64,000 nucleotides of DNA from Cladopsammia gracilis (lineage: Eukaryota > Cnidaria > Anthozoa > Scleractinia > Dendrophylliidae), in assembly GCA_022457155.1 (NCBI GenBank), contig JAJGOT010000047.1:1217001-1281000 (forward strand), in the 5' to 3' direction. The position numbers and the translations under genes are program-made. Under the pieces are notes generated by a model that saw only the letters and a list, made by a program, of their open reading frames with translations, was not told where the DNA came from and searched no databases. Shown here one piece after another: positions 22,554-37,500 of this stretch (the stretch's first letter is position 1; every line of letters begins with the position of its first letter).

Positions 22554-25500
22554 TGTCTTTATTCATTTGATAAGAATATATCAAAAGTTATAAAGTAGAA
22601 TTAATTAGAGTATTTAAAAGGTGCTTACAATATAAAATACTAACTTAAATTATATAAATTGAGAAACTTGTATCTCATTTTGTCTTCCTTTGGCCAGGGA
22701 TTTATTGCTTTGGAAAGAATAGGTCTTGCAATGTTTACCAATGATGATACAATGTAAATGAAATACACTGCGAAGTTTACAGTGTATCATAAATGGTTAT
22801 TGTTTCCTCTGAAGGTGAATGGATGGTACCTGTTGGAAACAGTACTGCCAGCTCATCCTCGACTCCATCACAGCCAGCTGCTGCAGCCCAAGATACAGCC
22901 AACACTGAAGAGAAGAAAGAAGAACCAGAGGACGTAAAGGGAGATCCTGAAATGGCACCTATCTACCTGAAAAATCTTCTACCACTGTTTGCTAAGAACT
23001 ACAAGGACACAATGATGCCAAGCATCCGGAAGGCAACTTTGGCATTGATGCGCAAGATGATCCATTATGCATCTCAAGCACAGATGGAAGAGTTGTCGCA
23101 GAATTTGAATTTTGCATCAGTTATTGTAGAAGTCCTAACAGTGGTTTTAGACCATGAGGTGAGAGTTGATGACAAGTGTCTCATTCAACCTTTCAGCCCC
23201 AATAAATTTCAAATATTTTCAGTCTTGCCTTTAGAGTTAACAGTGACTAATTATTTTTCCCCAACATTTCAGTTAAAATTCAGGTGTGTATGTTTACAGG
23301 TCAAAATTAAATTCAGGTCATTTTTTTTTTCAATTTAGGTCAAGTTTTATTAACCTATTGTAGGTTATTTTTTTCTATCAACTGTCTGAAAAGGGATTAT
23401 TTTTTCTTTATGGAGTGTGGTTTAAAAAAGGGGGCGTGGTTTTGGGGGGGATTCTAAAAACAATATATTAAGAATAAAGATAAATAAATGGAAAAATTTA
23501 TTTTGCTCTCAGTTTCTCTACCAACCAACTTCCATTCCCTAATTCTCACCTTATCCTCCTCCCCTCCACACCAACTTCTTGTTGCTCTATCTACCCTCCC
23601 ACCCACTTTACCTCGTGACCCTCCATAACGAACATGCTTTGTAAAAAGTCGCACACGAGCCAGATGGCCCAAATGGCCGGAGCTTAACCCGGTTTCTGTA
23701 GCATGAAGCAACTAGGAATATTGCTACTCCCCCTGGATGGGATGCTAGTCCATCGCAGGGTTACCCCCAGCATTTTGTCGCCGCCGGTACCCATTTATAC
23801 ACCTGGGTGGAGAGAGACAGTGTGGAGTAAAGTTTCTTGTCTGAGGAAACAACACGACAACAGAAACCATGCTTTGAACCACCGACCTTCAGGTTGAAAG
23901 TCCGACGCACTAACCACAAGACCACCGTGTCTCCACAATATAATATATTATAATATAATATATTAATACAATATATTAAGAAAAAAGATAAATAAATGGA
24001 AAAATTTCTTTTGCTCTCAGTTTCTCTACCAACCAACTTCCATTCCCTAATTCTCACCTTATCCTCCTCCCCTCCACACCTACTTCTTGTTGCTCTACCT
24101 ACCCTCCCACCCACTTTACCTCGTGACCCTCCATAACGAACATGCTTTGTAATAACAAAATGAAGAATTTTTTTTAGTACCTACCTTGTAGCTGAACTCT
24201 CACCCTTCAGATCTGTAGACCATTGCCTTCACCACTATACAACACAGGAGAACAATGCAATTTCTTCTAAACTTCTTTGTGTTATTACACAGGCTCTACT
24301 CAGTCAAAACTTTCATTACAGTGGAATCCTGATTTTTCAAACCTCCAAGGGAAACGGAAATTGGTTTGAAAAATCGGGAGTTTCGAAAAAACGAGTATTC
24401 GAAAAATCGGGATTCCACTGTATGTACAATGAAAATACTACCCTAGGTTAAAAAAATGACCCAGGTTAAAATAAATCTAACTTGAAAGTAAATTTGACCG
24501 GTAGCAATACTCCTTACGTCACAATCTTGAACAGATATGGATAAAGTGGTCACTGCAACTCATTTGTTTTATTTATAGGATGATGACGATGGTCATTTAA
24601 CCAGTCTGCATATTATAGAAGATTTGTTGGAGAAGTGCCAAGAGACATACATCAGCCACTTGGCTCGTCTGGGTGTTATCAGTCACATCGCAGAGCTTGC
24701 TGGGCCACTTCAGGACACTGAACCAGTGCAAGAGGAACCAGAAGTGAAAGCAAAGGAGGAGGAAACAGAGAAAAAAGTATGTCTAAAAAACAAGTAAAGC
24801 TGTAGTACCATAGATTAGTTTTCAATTGAGTGTTGTAAAACCAAAACCAAAGTTCTCACTCTGGCCAATCACAACAGACGCAGACAATCCAATGAACCAA
24901 TCAGAACTCAAAGCAAATACATGTAGCCATGAGCGCCAAGCATGCGAGTAAGTCATGATTGGTTTTGTTTTTACACAAATGTTCTACTGATTGGTTGATA
25001 AACTGGCACATGATTTGTTAGCCAATCAGCGTAGTATTGCAAAACCAAAGCAATTGCAGAATTACCCTCGACATTCAACTGAAAACTGTTCTAGTAGTTT
25101 TCAATACAGCTTTCATTTGAATGGTCACACTGTACAATAATTATTTTATCTATTGACTCAAAAGTATGAAGTGTGTTACATTATTTATGGTTTTACTGTG
25201 AGAGTGAAATATGGTAATTTTTATAGATAACGTACATATGTAATTATTCTTGTATACATGTAGCACAGTCATATCTTGCTTTTTTAATTTCCTGGTCCTT
25301 TGCAAATTCAAATTATACCTCTAGGATTTAAGGTCGGCAAATCTCAGGGATGTAGCTAAGAGCCGGTTACCAGCTAATACAACGAGCTGAAAGAGAACTT
25401 TCACCGGCTGAAATTTCACTAGAAAACAAAGACTTGGGGTGATTTTGAAGGTACATGTGTTCACAAGCAAGAAAAACCAGCTGGGCTTGTTTCTGAGCCT

Positions 25501-28500
25501 GCTAAGTTGTTTCTTAGCTACACCCCTGAAATCTGTATTAATTAGTAATTTATTTAATGTGAAACATTTCTGACCATGATAATTTTGTGTATGTACAGTG
25601 TAAATGAAAAAAAGTTGGTGAAGTGTCAATCGACCCTCACCCTTGAAATCAAACCTACAGCTGTATGCTCAAGGGGTTGATAGTGAACTAACTTTTAGGT
25701 CTATGGACAAAACCCAAGAGTGTGACCATTCAAATGAAAGCTATTCAGCAATACTTTCCTGTGGTACTGTTTATTATGCTGTATTCTTGGTTTTCACATG
25801 ACGTCATAAATTTTAAAAAATCTAAACTATACATCCTACAAAGCTGTTTCTAACATAGTATGTGGATACAAGTATTATTAATCTTTCACAGAAAATTTCA
25901 TGTTTTCAGGATGTTTTGCTTCCAATTTACAAAGGTTTTAAATGTGTCACACAATTCGTCACGCTATTACAGATAAGCCGTGAAAATAAACAAAATTGAA
26001 TCAGCTGAAAGTTATTGTTTGCATTATAAGTGCTTATAAGCTGAGTTAATGGAGCTTATAACAAATACAATACGTTTTGATTTGATTTTTAGTGTAATTA
26101 AGACTTTGAATTTTTGGCCGCCATCTTTGTGCCCCTGAGTGGTATCAAAGATGGCCGCTCCATACATTTCTTACTAAAAATGTCTAATACTCGTTCGCCT
26201 GTAACGCTTGAACGAAACGCTTTGGCGCTTCCAAATTTGGCCAAGATGTGTAGTTTTAAACTCTCTACAATTCCATAAACATTTTGGATTCGAAACCTAT
26301 TGTTTAGTGCTTCTGAATTTTGATATGACGTAAGTGAAAGCCAAGAATAAGGTGGTTCTAACTTTTGAATCTATGGACAAAGCCTCAGAATGTGACAATT
26401 CAAATGAAAACTCTTGAGCAGTTCTTTCAAATAGTACTGTTCATTTCTCAGTATATCGCAAAATTAAATTTTATATTTTTTCATTCTTTCTCAATATTGG
26501 CCACTCTTGAGAGTGCCAGAGTTAACTTGTTTTACCATGTTATAATGTATGTGTAGGATGAGGATACAGTTCAAGAGGATGCTTCTGAAGTGGAACAAGG
26601 CAAACCCTACCACTGGCATGACTGGTGCATCGTGCGCAGCCGTGACTGTCTCTATCTGTGGAATGAGTCCTGTGCTTTGGAACTTTCTAACGGCAGCAAT
26701 GGCTGGTTTAGGTTCATTTTGGATGGCAAGCTGGCCACTATGTACTCCAGCGGCAGTCCTGAAGGGGGATCAGACTCTTCTGGTAAGGATGCCAACTATC
26801 AACTTAGGCTTTGGGCAACTTCAAATCACACAGCTTTTTATGTACATGTAAATAAAAGATGTCACAGTGTGGCTTTTTTCAGGGAACAGTAGCTGTTGTC
26901 CTCAGACAGCACTCACTATTTTATCAAATAGATAGTTACTAGTCTGTTTAGGTACCTCTATCCCCTTATAATAATTATGTAGCCCCCACACCTTCAGGAA
27001 TAATAATATCCAATCCATGTGCTGTTTTACCAGGCATGTAAGCATCATCCAAACAAATCTAAGCATTATTTTAAACTTTAAGAATTAGAAGCTAATCACA
27101 GAATTTAGAAATTTGGTAGAACGATTTCCCATGACTGACTGTTATTTCCAGCTCAACATCTGGTTACAGTAGTATTCTGTGGCTTATTTTTTTTCAGATG
27201 AGAACCTTGAAAAGCTCAAAGTGTTGTGTATATATGTTTGACTGATTTTTTTTCTTTTTAGAGAGCAGAGGAGAATTTCTTGAAAAACTTCAGCGGGCTC
27301 GTGGACAGGTGAAGCTTGGAACCCCAAGCCAACCACTGCTGTCTACCCCAGGCTCCAACCGACTCTCTGTTGGTAACTGGTCTCTCTCATGCACCAAAGA
27401 CAAAGAAGTGTCGGTGCACAATGCTGATGGACAGCAAGCCACCATTCTCCGTGAAGACCTGGCTGGTTTTGTCTTTGAATCAAACAGAGGAACGAAGCAC
27501 ACTTTCAATGCTGAGACATCCCTGGGACCCGAGTTTGCAGCTGGTTGGATGGGGAAGAGAGGAAAACGGTTTGTGTCAAAAGTTGAGGCGCAGAAGTTGA
27601 AGATCAGAAATTTGGCTGCCGAGATCCAGGAGAAATACCTTCTGGCTGCTCAGGCGGCACCTCGTGAAGTCGTTGCTAGGCTACAGGAGATTGTTACACA
27701 ACTACATTCAGCTTGTTTGTCTCAGGAGAACCTCACTAAGGTATGTTCTCATCCAAGAGGGAGTAGCAATAGAATGGAATACTCCCTGTTGTTATATAGC
27801 TGCGGTTTTTCTCAATGGAACGCGCGCGTTGATTGGTTGATTCATCGTCACATGACATCTAACAAACAAACTGTTTCCCACCAATTGTGCTAAGCGGGCA
27901 ACATTTGCGAAAGCGGGCAACAATTTTGACGTCAGAGGGTAACATTGCACTGTTGCCCTCTAGCGCACGTGATCAGACCGTGGCAAAAGGTGGCATGATT
28001 ATGATGGATCGAGTGCTCGGCGCGTTTTTCAAACTGTTTTTTTTTTGTTGCTATATAACAAATCACTTAATGACTGATCCCGAGGGAAACAGTGAATTTT
28101 GTTTCCCTCGAATCTCAATGTTTCCCTCGACTTCGTCTCGGGAAACATCAAGATTCTCGGGAAACAAAATTCACTGTTTCCCTCGGGACCAGTCATTAAG
28201 TGTTTATTGTTTCATGCTACAGAAAATGGGTTAAGGTCTGGCCCTGTGGGAGGCCTGTGGCTCATATTACAAAAAACGAAACTTTGCCTCACATTAATTT
28301 TATGACACAAACTTTAGTTATATTTAGCTGGACAAGCTCACCATGAAGATTAGGTTTTTCCAATATTTCCAACATTAGCATTGTGAAAATAATGGTGGAT
28401 TTTCTCATAAATTATTTTCTTTTAATTAATGAATTTAAATCTGCTCATTTCAAGAAAAAAATGCCGCATATACTTTTTGGAAAGAAATTGTTAGAGCAAT

Positions 28501-31500
28501 TCAGTGTAGTGCATTGTAGTTTAAAATGCGGAATACTGTTGCTGTTTTTACTTGGAGTTTTTGAAAGAAGCATTCATATACAATGTAACTGTTAGAATAA
28601 GCACAGAGGTTTTTACTGTAATTAACTGCGTGGATGGGTTAATCACATTAAACACTTGTCATGGCAGGGAACAGATTGTAAAGAATCTTGGAGGGAAGAA
28701 ATGTTTATTGCCTTGAGAGGTTTACTGCAGGTGCTGCAAGATGATGCCACAGTCTCATCTTATGAACTACAATCAACTGGTCTTGTCACAGCTCTTTTAC
28801 GCTGCCTATATCAGGTGAGACAGATACCTAACTTAACAACAACAACATTTTATTGAGGAAAACAAAGAGGTTACAGATGCACCTGTAATCCACAGTTTGT
28901 CAAAGGACTATTTGTGGCAATTTGGTAAAAAATATGACATTCACAGAAAGAAGTAGTAGTAAGGCAGTGCCAAAATAAAATGATTTATGACTACAGTTCT
29001 AAGTTTGGCTTCCAGACCTATTCAAAATAGCACACGTGAACCTCGTCCATTGTTACAATGTTTTGTTATATTGACATTACTTTATTTTCTTCCTTTCACA
29101 GACTGGTAAAGCGATATCCTCTGACAATGAAAATGCTAACAATCGTGCTGCAGAATGCATCACTGAAAGAGTTGAAGTTTTCAAGTCAGCTTTTGGTGAA
29201 ACAGAAGAGCAACTTAATCAGGAAAAGTATGCAAACTAAAATTGTTAACAATCTAATTTCTCCTTAAAGATTACTTTGACCCTCATGATTTCTGGAGTGA
29301 TAACAATTAACAAGTGCTAACAGTCCCAGAAAATAATGCCCTTCCTTAGACCAAAACCAAAAAACAATGTGTGTCGCATCAAAATAACACACAGAGACCA
29401 AGATTAAACATCAACAGAGCATCATTGACTGGGGAAGAAACACTTGAATGATTACAGTACACTCAAATTACATGTACATGCCACGATATTTGCAAAGAAC
29501 TACCGCAGGTTAAGATCATGCCACTTGTTCATGACTGGAAATGATTATGTCAGAAGTAATCATACACCTTATTCCAAAATGGCGGCCATTTTATTATTCT
29601 TTTATCTGTATGTTAATTAGCCCTTGTTGCCTCGTCAGCATGTGCAAAATGCAACAGAATTTTCACGCGAAAACGAGGCAACGAGGGCTAATTGACATGC
29701 ATACAAAAGAATAATAAATTGCCCGCCATTTTGGAATAAAGTGTATAACAATGTGTTTGGCATTTTTGACTACACAACATGTAGGAGGCAAAACATGCTC
29801 ATTTCAGACTAAAATTGAGCAATGCATTCTTCTGTGGCATGTATAAGAAAGTATCCCTTAATCCAAGATAAAAGGTTCTTTAGGATTTACATTTCTGCTC
29901 AAACTCACTGTGAGGTTATGTTCAACTTGTTTACCTTATTTTATTCATTAAAGTGCTGTTTTTCTCACTACAGAAGTGGTGAAATTACACCAGCCACAAT
30001 CCTTGTGAAGAAGCTTGTAGCTGTTTTAGAGTCAACTGAGAGGTTACCTCTTCTCACTTATGAGTGCCCTGGGTCTGGTCTTCAGGTGTGTTTATTGTAG
30101 TTATTAAATAACTAACAAAAACAATAATTTAATATTAAATTTTAATATTAAATTATTGTTCTAATACAATATTAACCCCAATATAAAGTACTGCAGTCTG
30201 TGCTGCTCTATATGCCCAGAAAACACCCTACCAGCGCTCACTCTTTTACAGTAGTTAGTACTCTGATAGCCTTTCAAAATTTACATTGTATTTCTCACAC
30301 ATCATTGGTAGCCATGCCAAGCCAACAACCACAGGATAGCCATGTCCAGCTGACCGCCACAGGGTAGCCATGCCTAGCTGACCACCACATGGTAGCCATG
30401 TCCAGCCGACTGCCACAGGGTAGCCATGACCAGCCGACCACCCCTTTCTGACCTTTACTGTCAAATCAAAAACGTCCGGTTGCACATTATATTCCCACAG
30501 CATGCAAAATTTAAATCTTATGGTAGGTGGGTGGGAGGTCAGTAAAGGCAGACACAACAAAAACAACTGCTTGCCTTTCAGTGGTGCATGAGGAAAACAT
30601 TTTCCACCTATTTCATTTGACTCAGCCAATGGAAAATTACCCTTCTCTCTTTACCTAATTTTACAGTTTATCTTGTTTTCAAAGAAATATACCATGTAGT
30701 ACCATGTCTAACAGCCGCAGGTCTTACATGTAGTTTTTACAGTTGCAATTTTTAATGTACTGTAGTCAGAAAGTTGGTCCAGTTTTAAATTGTTTCCTTT
30801 GTTGTTATTACCCAGGTTTTGGCACGGCGACTAAGGTTCCAGTTGGAGCGAGCACCAGGGGAGAGTTCTTTAATTGACAGAACTGGGAGAACATTAAAAA
30901 TGGAGCCTCTGGCTAGTGTGGGAGATTTAGAAAGATATCTTTTGAAAATGGTAAAAGAAGATCTAAGATTATAAATTTAGAATAATATTATTAATTCTTG
31001 GTATTGCAAAAACTATGGTTGATTGTTGTTGTGGTGTGGGCATTGTTTATCATCTTTTAAATGTTTTGTTTGATTTCATTGGTGATTGTAACATCCACAA
31101 CACCATGAAACTGCCAAAATTTACTACTAGCGTGTGAGGTAGATGTATCAATTTTGTAAATTGTCCCAACAAACTTTGTCATTTACGATACCTTTAAAAT
31201 TAAAAAAAGAGCAGGTGTTTAGTTTGTTTCACTATTTTCCTTAGGTTGCCAAGCAGTGGTACGACTATGAGAGAAGCAGCTACAACTTTGTGCGTGTCCT
31301 TCGAGGAGGCAACAAGATAACCTTCACCCATATGCAGGACTTTGATGAGAATGGAATCATTTACTGGCTTGGTACAAATGGCAAGAACATACCAGACTGG
31401 GTCAACCCAGGCTCTGTTGGAATTGTGTCTGTTAGCACTTCAGAGGGTAGAGGACTGCCTTATGGAAAAGTTGAGGACATCCTTAGCAGAGATGCAGCCG

Positions 31501-34500
31501 CACTCAACTGTCATACTAATGATGACAAGTAGGTGTAGACATATTTTCCTCATTTTTCTTTGGCAAGGGGTGTGTGTCAGTGACAGGGTTCATACGGTCA
31601 TGGAAAAACCTGGAAAGTCATGGAATTGTATAAATTTAATTTAATTTCCAGGCCTGGAAAGTCATGGAATTTAAGTGTGGGTCATAGAAAGTCATGGAAA
31701 ATTATGTTCATGGTACAAAATCACTAAGGTAGCATATGTTGTGGGAATAATAAGGCAAGATGAAAAATTAAAAAAAATGATCATTTTAATAAAATTTTGA
31801 AAACAACTGTTGAACTCTTGGTCATGAAAAATTTGAAAAGGTCATGGAAAGTCATGGAATTTTAAAATCTGAAAAGCGTACGAACCCTGAGTGAATGTTT
31901 GATGAAAGTACTGTTGTTGAGTGTTGTGTATGTTGGACAATCATTGATAAAGTCCATATTCAGGCTGCAGGCATCATGTTGTTGCGTTGAGACCAAGGCT
32001 ATTGTCTAACAGAAATGTCGCGGAACCCAAAGCTCAGATTTTTATTGTTAGGAGCCTAGACTATCATATAATATAATCTTAGGTGCCTTTGCCATTTGCA
32101 TGGGTGTCTTGTGCTACTGGGCTCCTTTCAGGGTCCTGTTGCCTTTATACAAGAAACTCAACTGCACACCATCTCTCTTTCCCCAGCCATATGTAAACAT
32201 GGGTACCAGCAAATTAGCCTGTGTAAGAGGTGCTATTGCATACTGTGTTATTTCATGCTGCCTGTTTAGTGTTAATAACTGTTTTCTTTTCAGAAATGCT
32301 TGGTTTGCCATTGATCTAGGTGTGTGGTTCATTCCAACTTGCTACACTCTGAGACATGCTCGTGGTTATGGAAGGTGGGTTTTTCTTTGCTATTAACGAT
32401 CTCACATCCAAGCCCCCCGGGGGGAGGCCCCCCCCCCCCCCCGGATCCAAGCGCAGCCAAAACCCAAATTTAAGAAAAATACTGAAAAATGAATGGCACC
32501 ATACATGTATGTAGGAAAGAACTACTGAAGTAAGAGTTTTTGTTTGAATGGTTACACTTTAGGATTTCATCCACTAACTCAAAAGTTAGAACCACCTTGT
32601 ACAGCATCATAAACAGTACCACAGGAAAGTACTGCTCAGTAGCTTTCATTTGAATGGTCACACTTGAGGATTTCATCCACAGACTCAAAAGTTAGAACCA
32701 CCTTGTACAGCATAATAAACAGTACCACAGGAAAGTACTGCTCAGTAGCTTTCATTTGAATGGTCACACTTTAGGATTTCATCCACTGACTCAAAAGTCA
32801 GAACTGCAAGGTGTTACTCCAGACTCATTACTTTTTAACCCGTGAATATGCACAAGCGTAATGAACAGGTTATCGGTAACGGTGGCTGATTCACTCACTC
32901 GATCACTTGCTCACTCACTCCTTCCATCAACTGTAAACTTAGTGACGTAATGCTTTGTTACGAATGCGTTTCGTAACAAGAACAACATGAATCCAACATG
33001 TTTACCTTTTTTCATCTGTCCATAGGTCAGCTCTTCGTAACTGGCTTTTCCAAGTAAGCAAGGATGGTAAGAACTGGACGACCTTGTACACCCACACAGA
33101 TGACAACTCACTCAATGAACCTGGGTATGTTATGTTAACTATGAAGTTGTCTTTCACACTCAACATAAGTGAGGAAATATTTCTTTTATTTGAAGGCAAA
33201 GAGGGATATATAATTTGTACAAATTTATGAATCAACAGATCTACAGCGTCTTGGCCGTTGGAGCCTCCCTCGGACCCAGAAGGCTGGCGGTACCTGCGTC
33301 TACAGCAAGCTGGCAAGAATGCAAGCGGTCAGACCCACTACCTGTCGCTCTCTGGATTTGAAGTGTACGGAACAGTGGTAGCAGCTGTTGAAGAACCGTT
33401 AGGTCAGTTTTGCAGTTTGCCTTTCATGACAGTGATGTGTCCGGCTTTGAGAATTGCCTGAACAAGCAGTTTTAACAGTGTCGGAAACTGTACTGAAAGT
33501 ATCACTTAATGACTTTAATCCCACCCGGTGTCACACGCGTGGTTTTGTTTGTCACAAATGCATGTGCGTGACAGAATGTTTATTATCTATATAAGGTTCA
33601 CGTTTCTGTCAACAAAGGGTCTTTAGGTGACAATAGTGCTGTATCAAATGTACACTTTCGTGAGAGATAAGTTCTAGTGATCAGGGGTTTTTGTGTCTTT
33701 TCTCCTTGGAGCTCTCTCGTCGTTAGTTTTGTGATCCTCGTGATTAAATCTGCTACGTTAATTTGTGAAAGTGTGGGTTTTCTCGTGTTCCCCACAACAG
33801 GAGGCTGTTCAAGAGTAACTCATTATGGGAGTTATGCACACATGTTGTGCTAGCTTTGTGCTCGTATATGGAATGCTTTTGGAGCACCAAGATAAAGATA
33901 TCAAGTGAATTCTCCAAGGGAGAACAAACCGTAGTCAGATTCTAAGGATTTTTCCCAAGATATTAAGGAAAAAATTGAAAAAGTTGGCACAAGTGGATTG
34001 CAACTATATTTCTAATTTTTCAGCTATGTTCTTCAACTATAATTATTTCTAATTCTTCAACTATATTTCTATTTCTAATTTCTAAGTTATTGTTGCATCC
34101 GAGTTGCTTTTGTTGGCATTTAGTTTCTTTTCTTAAGTCTTCCTGAGATCCATAAGTTCGTTACTTTTGGGATTAATGGTACTTTCTCGGGTCGTTACTT
34201 TTCTAATTGTATGGTAACATACTCCCTTCAAGGAACACATTGTTCCTCATGAAGCGAGGTTTATAAATTTGTCACACATGGATCGCTTTTGGGCGGTGGA
34301 ATCTCGGGTGTCCTGCAGGGGCCTAGCAACAAAACTGCGACAAAGCTCCAACAGCGTTCCGCCCAGATTCTAAAAATAGAATTGGCGCGCAGCATCATGG
34401 GATTGAAATGCGTACAAACATTCAAGAACTATGCAGGTAGCTACGAAAAAACAGGTGCTACGAAGCACAGTTCTTGGGTACAACTCAACAATTATCCACA

Positions 34501-37500
34501 ACATGTACAGGAATCGCAAAAACTGGTGTTTCCGAGGCAGCCATTTTGAAATATTTGTCCGCATTTCGATCCCACAATGCAATGCTGCCAAATATGACGT
34601 CATCTGTGCGGAACGCTATTGACGTCATCCAGTGTGACAAGCGACTGGGAACGAGAAAATCTCAACTTCAAATTTCGGGTCCACTGTGGCCATGCAACCC
34701 AACCTCTCCAGTTAAAACAGAAATTCCATCTCACAATACCCAGTCACTAAAATTTTGCGGTGCACCCTACCCCGAGCGGGAGGTTCTGTCAGACACGTAT
34801 TTCTAGTATATCTGACCACAACAACATTTACTCCACAGGCCCAGAACAGTCGTCCCCCAGAGGTGTAACAGCTGCCGACAAACTGGCCAAGTCGCTGAAG
34901 CCCTGCTGGTCCTTGTGTCCAGGGAAGGCTGCCAGGGAGGTGGAGGCCGCCCTACGCCGCCAGCGTCGGTTGATCCGCTCTCAGATGCTGAAGCACCTGA
35001 GCGTGGGAAGTAAGGTGGTGCGGGGAATGGACTGGAAGTGGAAAGATCAGGACGGGAGTCCCCCTGGCGAAGGCCTGGTCACCGGGGAACTGCAGAATGG
35101 TAACGGTGATGACAAACTTGATCAGTTCTAAATAGGAGAGGGTTGTATGAGGGTATTTTCATAATCATGCATGATAAAGATTACTCTTCACCATACATAA
35201 ACAAAAAAAAAAGTGGAGAAAATATGAAATAGCTTTTTGTAACTTGCGAACAACTTACGTCTACTTGCTAGCCCATTTGGCCTCCCACCAAAAGTTTGTA
35301 CACAAGTTAATATTATTTTAAAACCTGCATTGGCTTGTGTCTTCCTTTGAAGAAACGGAGTTTTAAGTTATCGCAAGTTGGGAACTTCCAATAACTTGTG
35401 CGTGTGCTTGCGATGGCTTGTAATGACTTGTGTTCACTTTCATGTATCTCTAATTTGTCTGTAAGTAGGCACAAGTTTTTAACCATTAGCCTGGTTTTCA
35501 TATGTCGGGAAAAATCCCAGACTATCGGTTATTTTGCCGTTCGCGATCGTCGCAGATTTTGCCGATATGTCGGGAAAATCACCAATCGCAGAAATCTAGG
35601 GCATTTCGGGAAAATAAAAGCACTCCCGATTTTCCCGTCCACTCTACGATTGAGTGTTTTCATAAATCGGCAAAATCTGGGTCGGTTGGAAAAAAGCGAA
35701 ATCCCCAATCATCTGGGATTTTTTGGACCTATGAAAACCAGGCTTTAGGCTACCCAAACACAAGTGAACAGAAGCGAACGCATGTTGCACTGTCAATAAT
35801 ATACATGAAGAAATTACTCAATTCTAATTGGCTAAGAGCAGTGCAGTTCAAGTGTAACTTTCAATTGTTCAAGTGCAAATTACAAATCAAAAAACAATTG
35901 ATGCAAAAATATTTTGCAAAAGAAAAATTTTGCAAAAAAAAAGTTGATGCAATTTTTTTCATGTATAATTATTAATAAGTAATCATACGGTTTTCTCGTT
36001 CAAATGGAACTCGAAACCGTATGGCTACCTATACTAATAGAGCGGTCTTCAGTTGAGTGTTGTAAAACCAAAACCAAGTAATCATTCTGGCCAATCACAA
36101 CACACGCAGACAACCCAATGAACCAATCAGAACTCGAAGCAAATACGTGTAGCCGGCGCCAAGCGCGGGAAAACGCGTGCAAGCAAGTCACACTTGGTTT
36201 TGGTTTTACCTATGATTGGTTGAGAAAGTGGCGCGTGATTTTTTAGCCAATCACAAAACGCGGCAATGCAAAACCAAAGCAGTTGTGAAATTACTTTCGA
36301 CACTCAATTGAAAACTGCTCTAGGCTTCTTTGGCTTGCCAGCGTCTGTTATGAGTGGCCAGTCATTAGTTTGGTTTTGGTTTTGCCGCTTTGTAGTCTGT
36401 GCTCAGATGTAATATCCTTGGCCTCTATTGACTCTTGTCCGTTTATTATGACCTCGTTTGGTATTGTGTTTGACCTGTGATTATTTAACTCTAGGTTGGG
36501 TTGAAGTGGCCTGGAATAATGGGACCTCTAACTCATATCGAATGGGTGCAGACGGCAAGTTTGATCTGAGAGTCGTGGAGAGCCGTCCCACCTCAGAGAC
36601 ATCAGGAGAACCCTCGTCTTCAGCCGCTAGCGAAGAGGGGCCCTCCACAGAGGACACTGAAATGCTATCACCTGCGGAACCTCAACAAGGGAGTTCTTTG
36701 ACGTCCCAAGATACAGATGTGTATAGCGAGGTGTTAGTGGAGGCAGTAAGAGTTGAGGATATACCCGATGAGGGCATATTTACTTCGGATGACATTATTG
36801 AGTCACCTGGAACTGAAACGTCAGTGATAGTGTTAGAGGCGTCAGGAGACATCAGCGCAGAGGCTTTGCCATGTATTGATGACACAAAAGAAACCGTCAG
36901 TGAATCTGCAGAGGCGACGGAAGGGGAGAGCATCACCAGTGAACCTGTGAACTGTACAGCGACAGAAGCTGCCAGCACTAACAATGTCTCTGTTAATATT
37001 GGTGTGGGTGAAACTGCACGAAGGTTAGCTTAGATTGTACTGTAAAACTGCTAAAATAAACAACTCAGCTTATTACTGTGCGGCTGCAAATAGCATGAAC
37101 AGTTTAATTTGACTTGACATGTCAATCGTGTAGCTACCAGTCAAATGCGAGATGAAACAACGAGAAAAGAACATGTGAATGGTTAGTCACGAAACCATAC
37201 TTGGCTTTTGTTGACATGTCAAATTTAAATGAAGGTATGTATGGTATTTGCAGCCGTGCTGTAATCTTGAAAATGCTTTCTGAGTTTTTTCGAGTTTAAG
37301 TGTTTGAATTTGAATTGTTAGGCCATTCAAATAAAAGCTATTGAGCAATACAGTGGTCTCTCTCTGAGTAAACATTAAACGAAACCCTACAGTGTGACCA
37401 TTCAAATGAAAGCTATTGAGAAGTACTTTCTGTTGTACTGTTGTTGTGCAAAGTGGTTTTAACTTTTGAGTCTGTATGAAATCATAAAGCGTGACTATTG

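Noticed and set aside
22285..22584. Poly-tyrosine open frame on the - strand
   Set aside because: Translation of the (TAA)n microsatellite.
30255..30629. 124-codon - strand open frame rich in Gly/Trp/Pro
   Set aside because: It reads through a 28-bp minisatellite in shifting frames; an accident of the repeat.
35398..35975. Two long overlapping open frames on the + strand
   Set aside because: They cover the word-repeat element at 35488-35745 and its flank; no domain.
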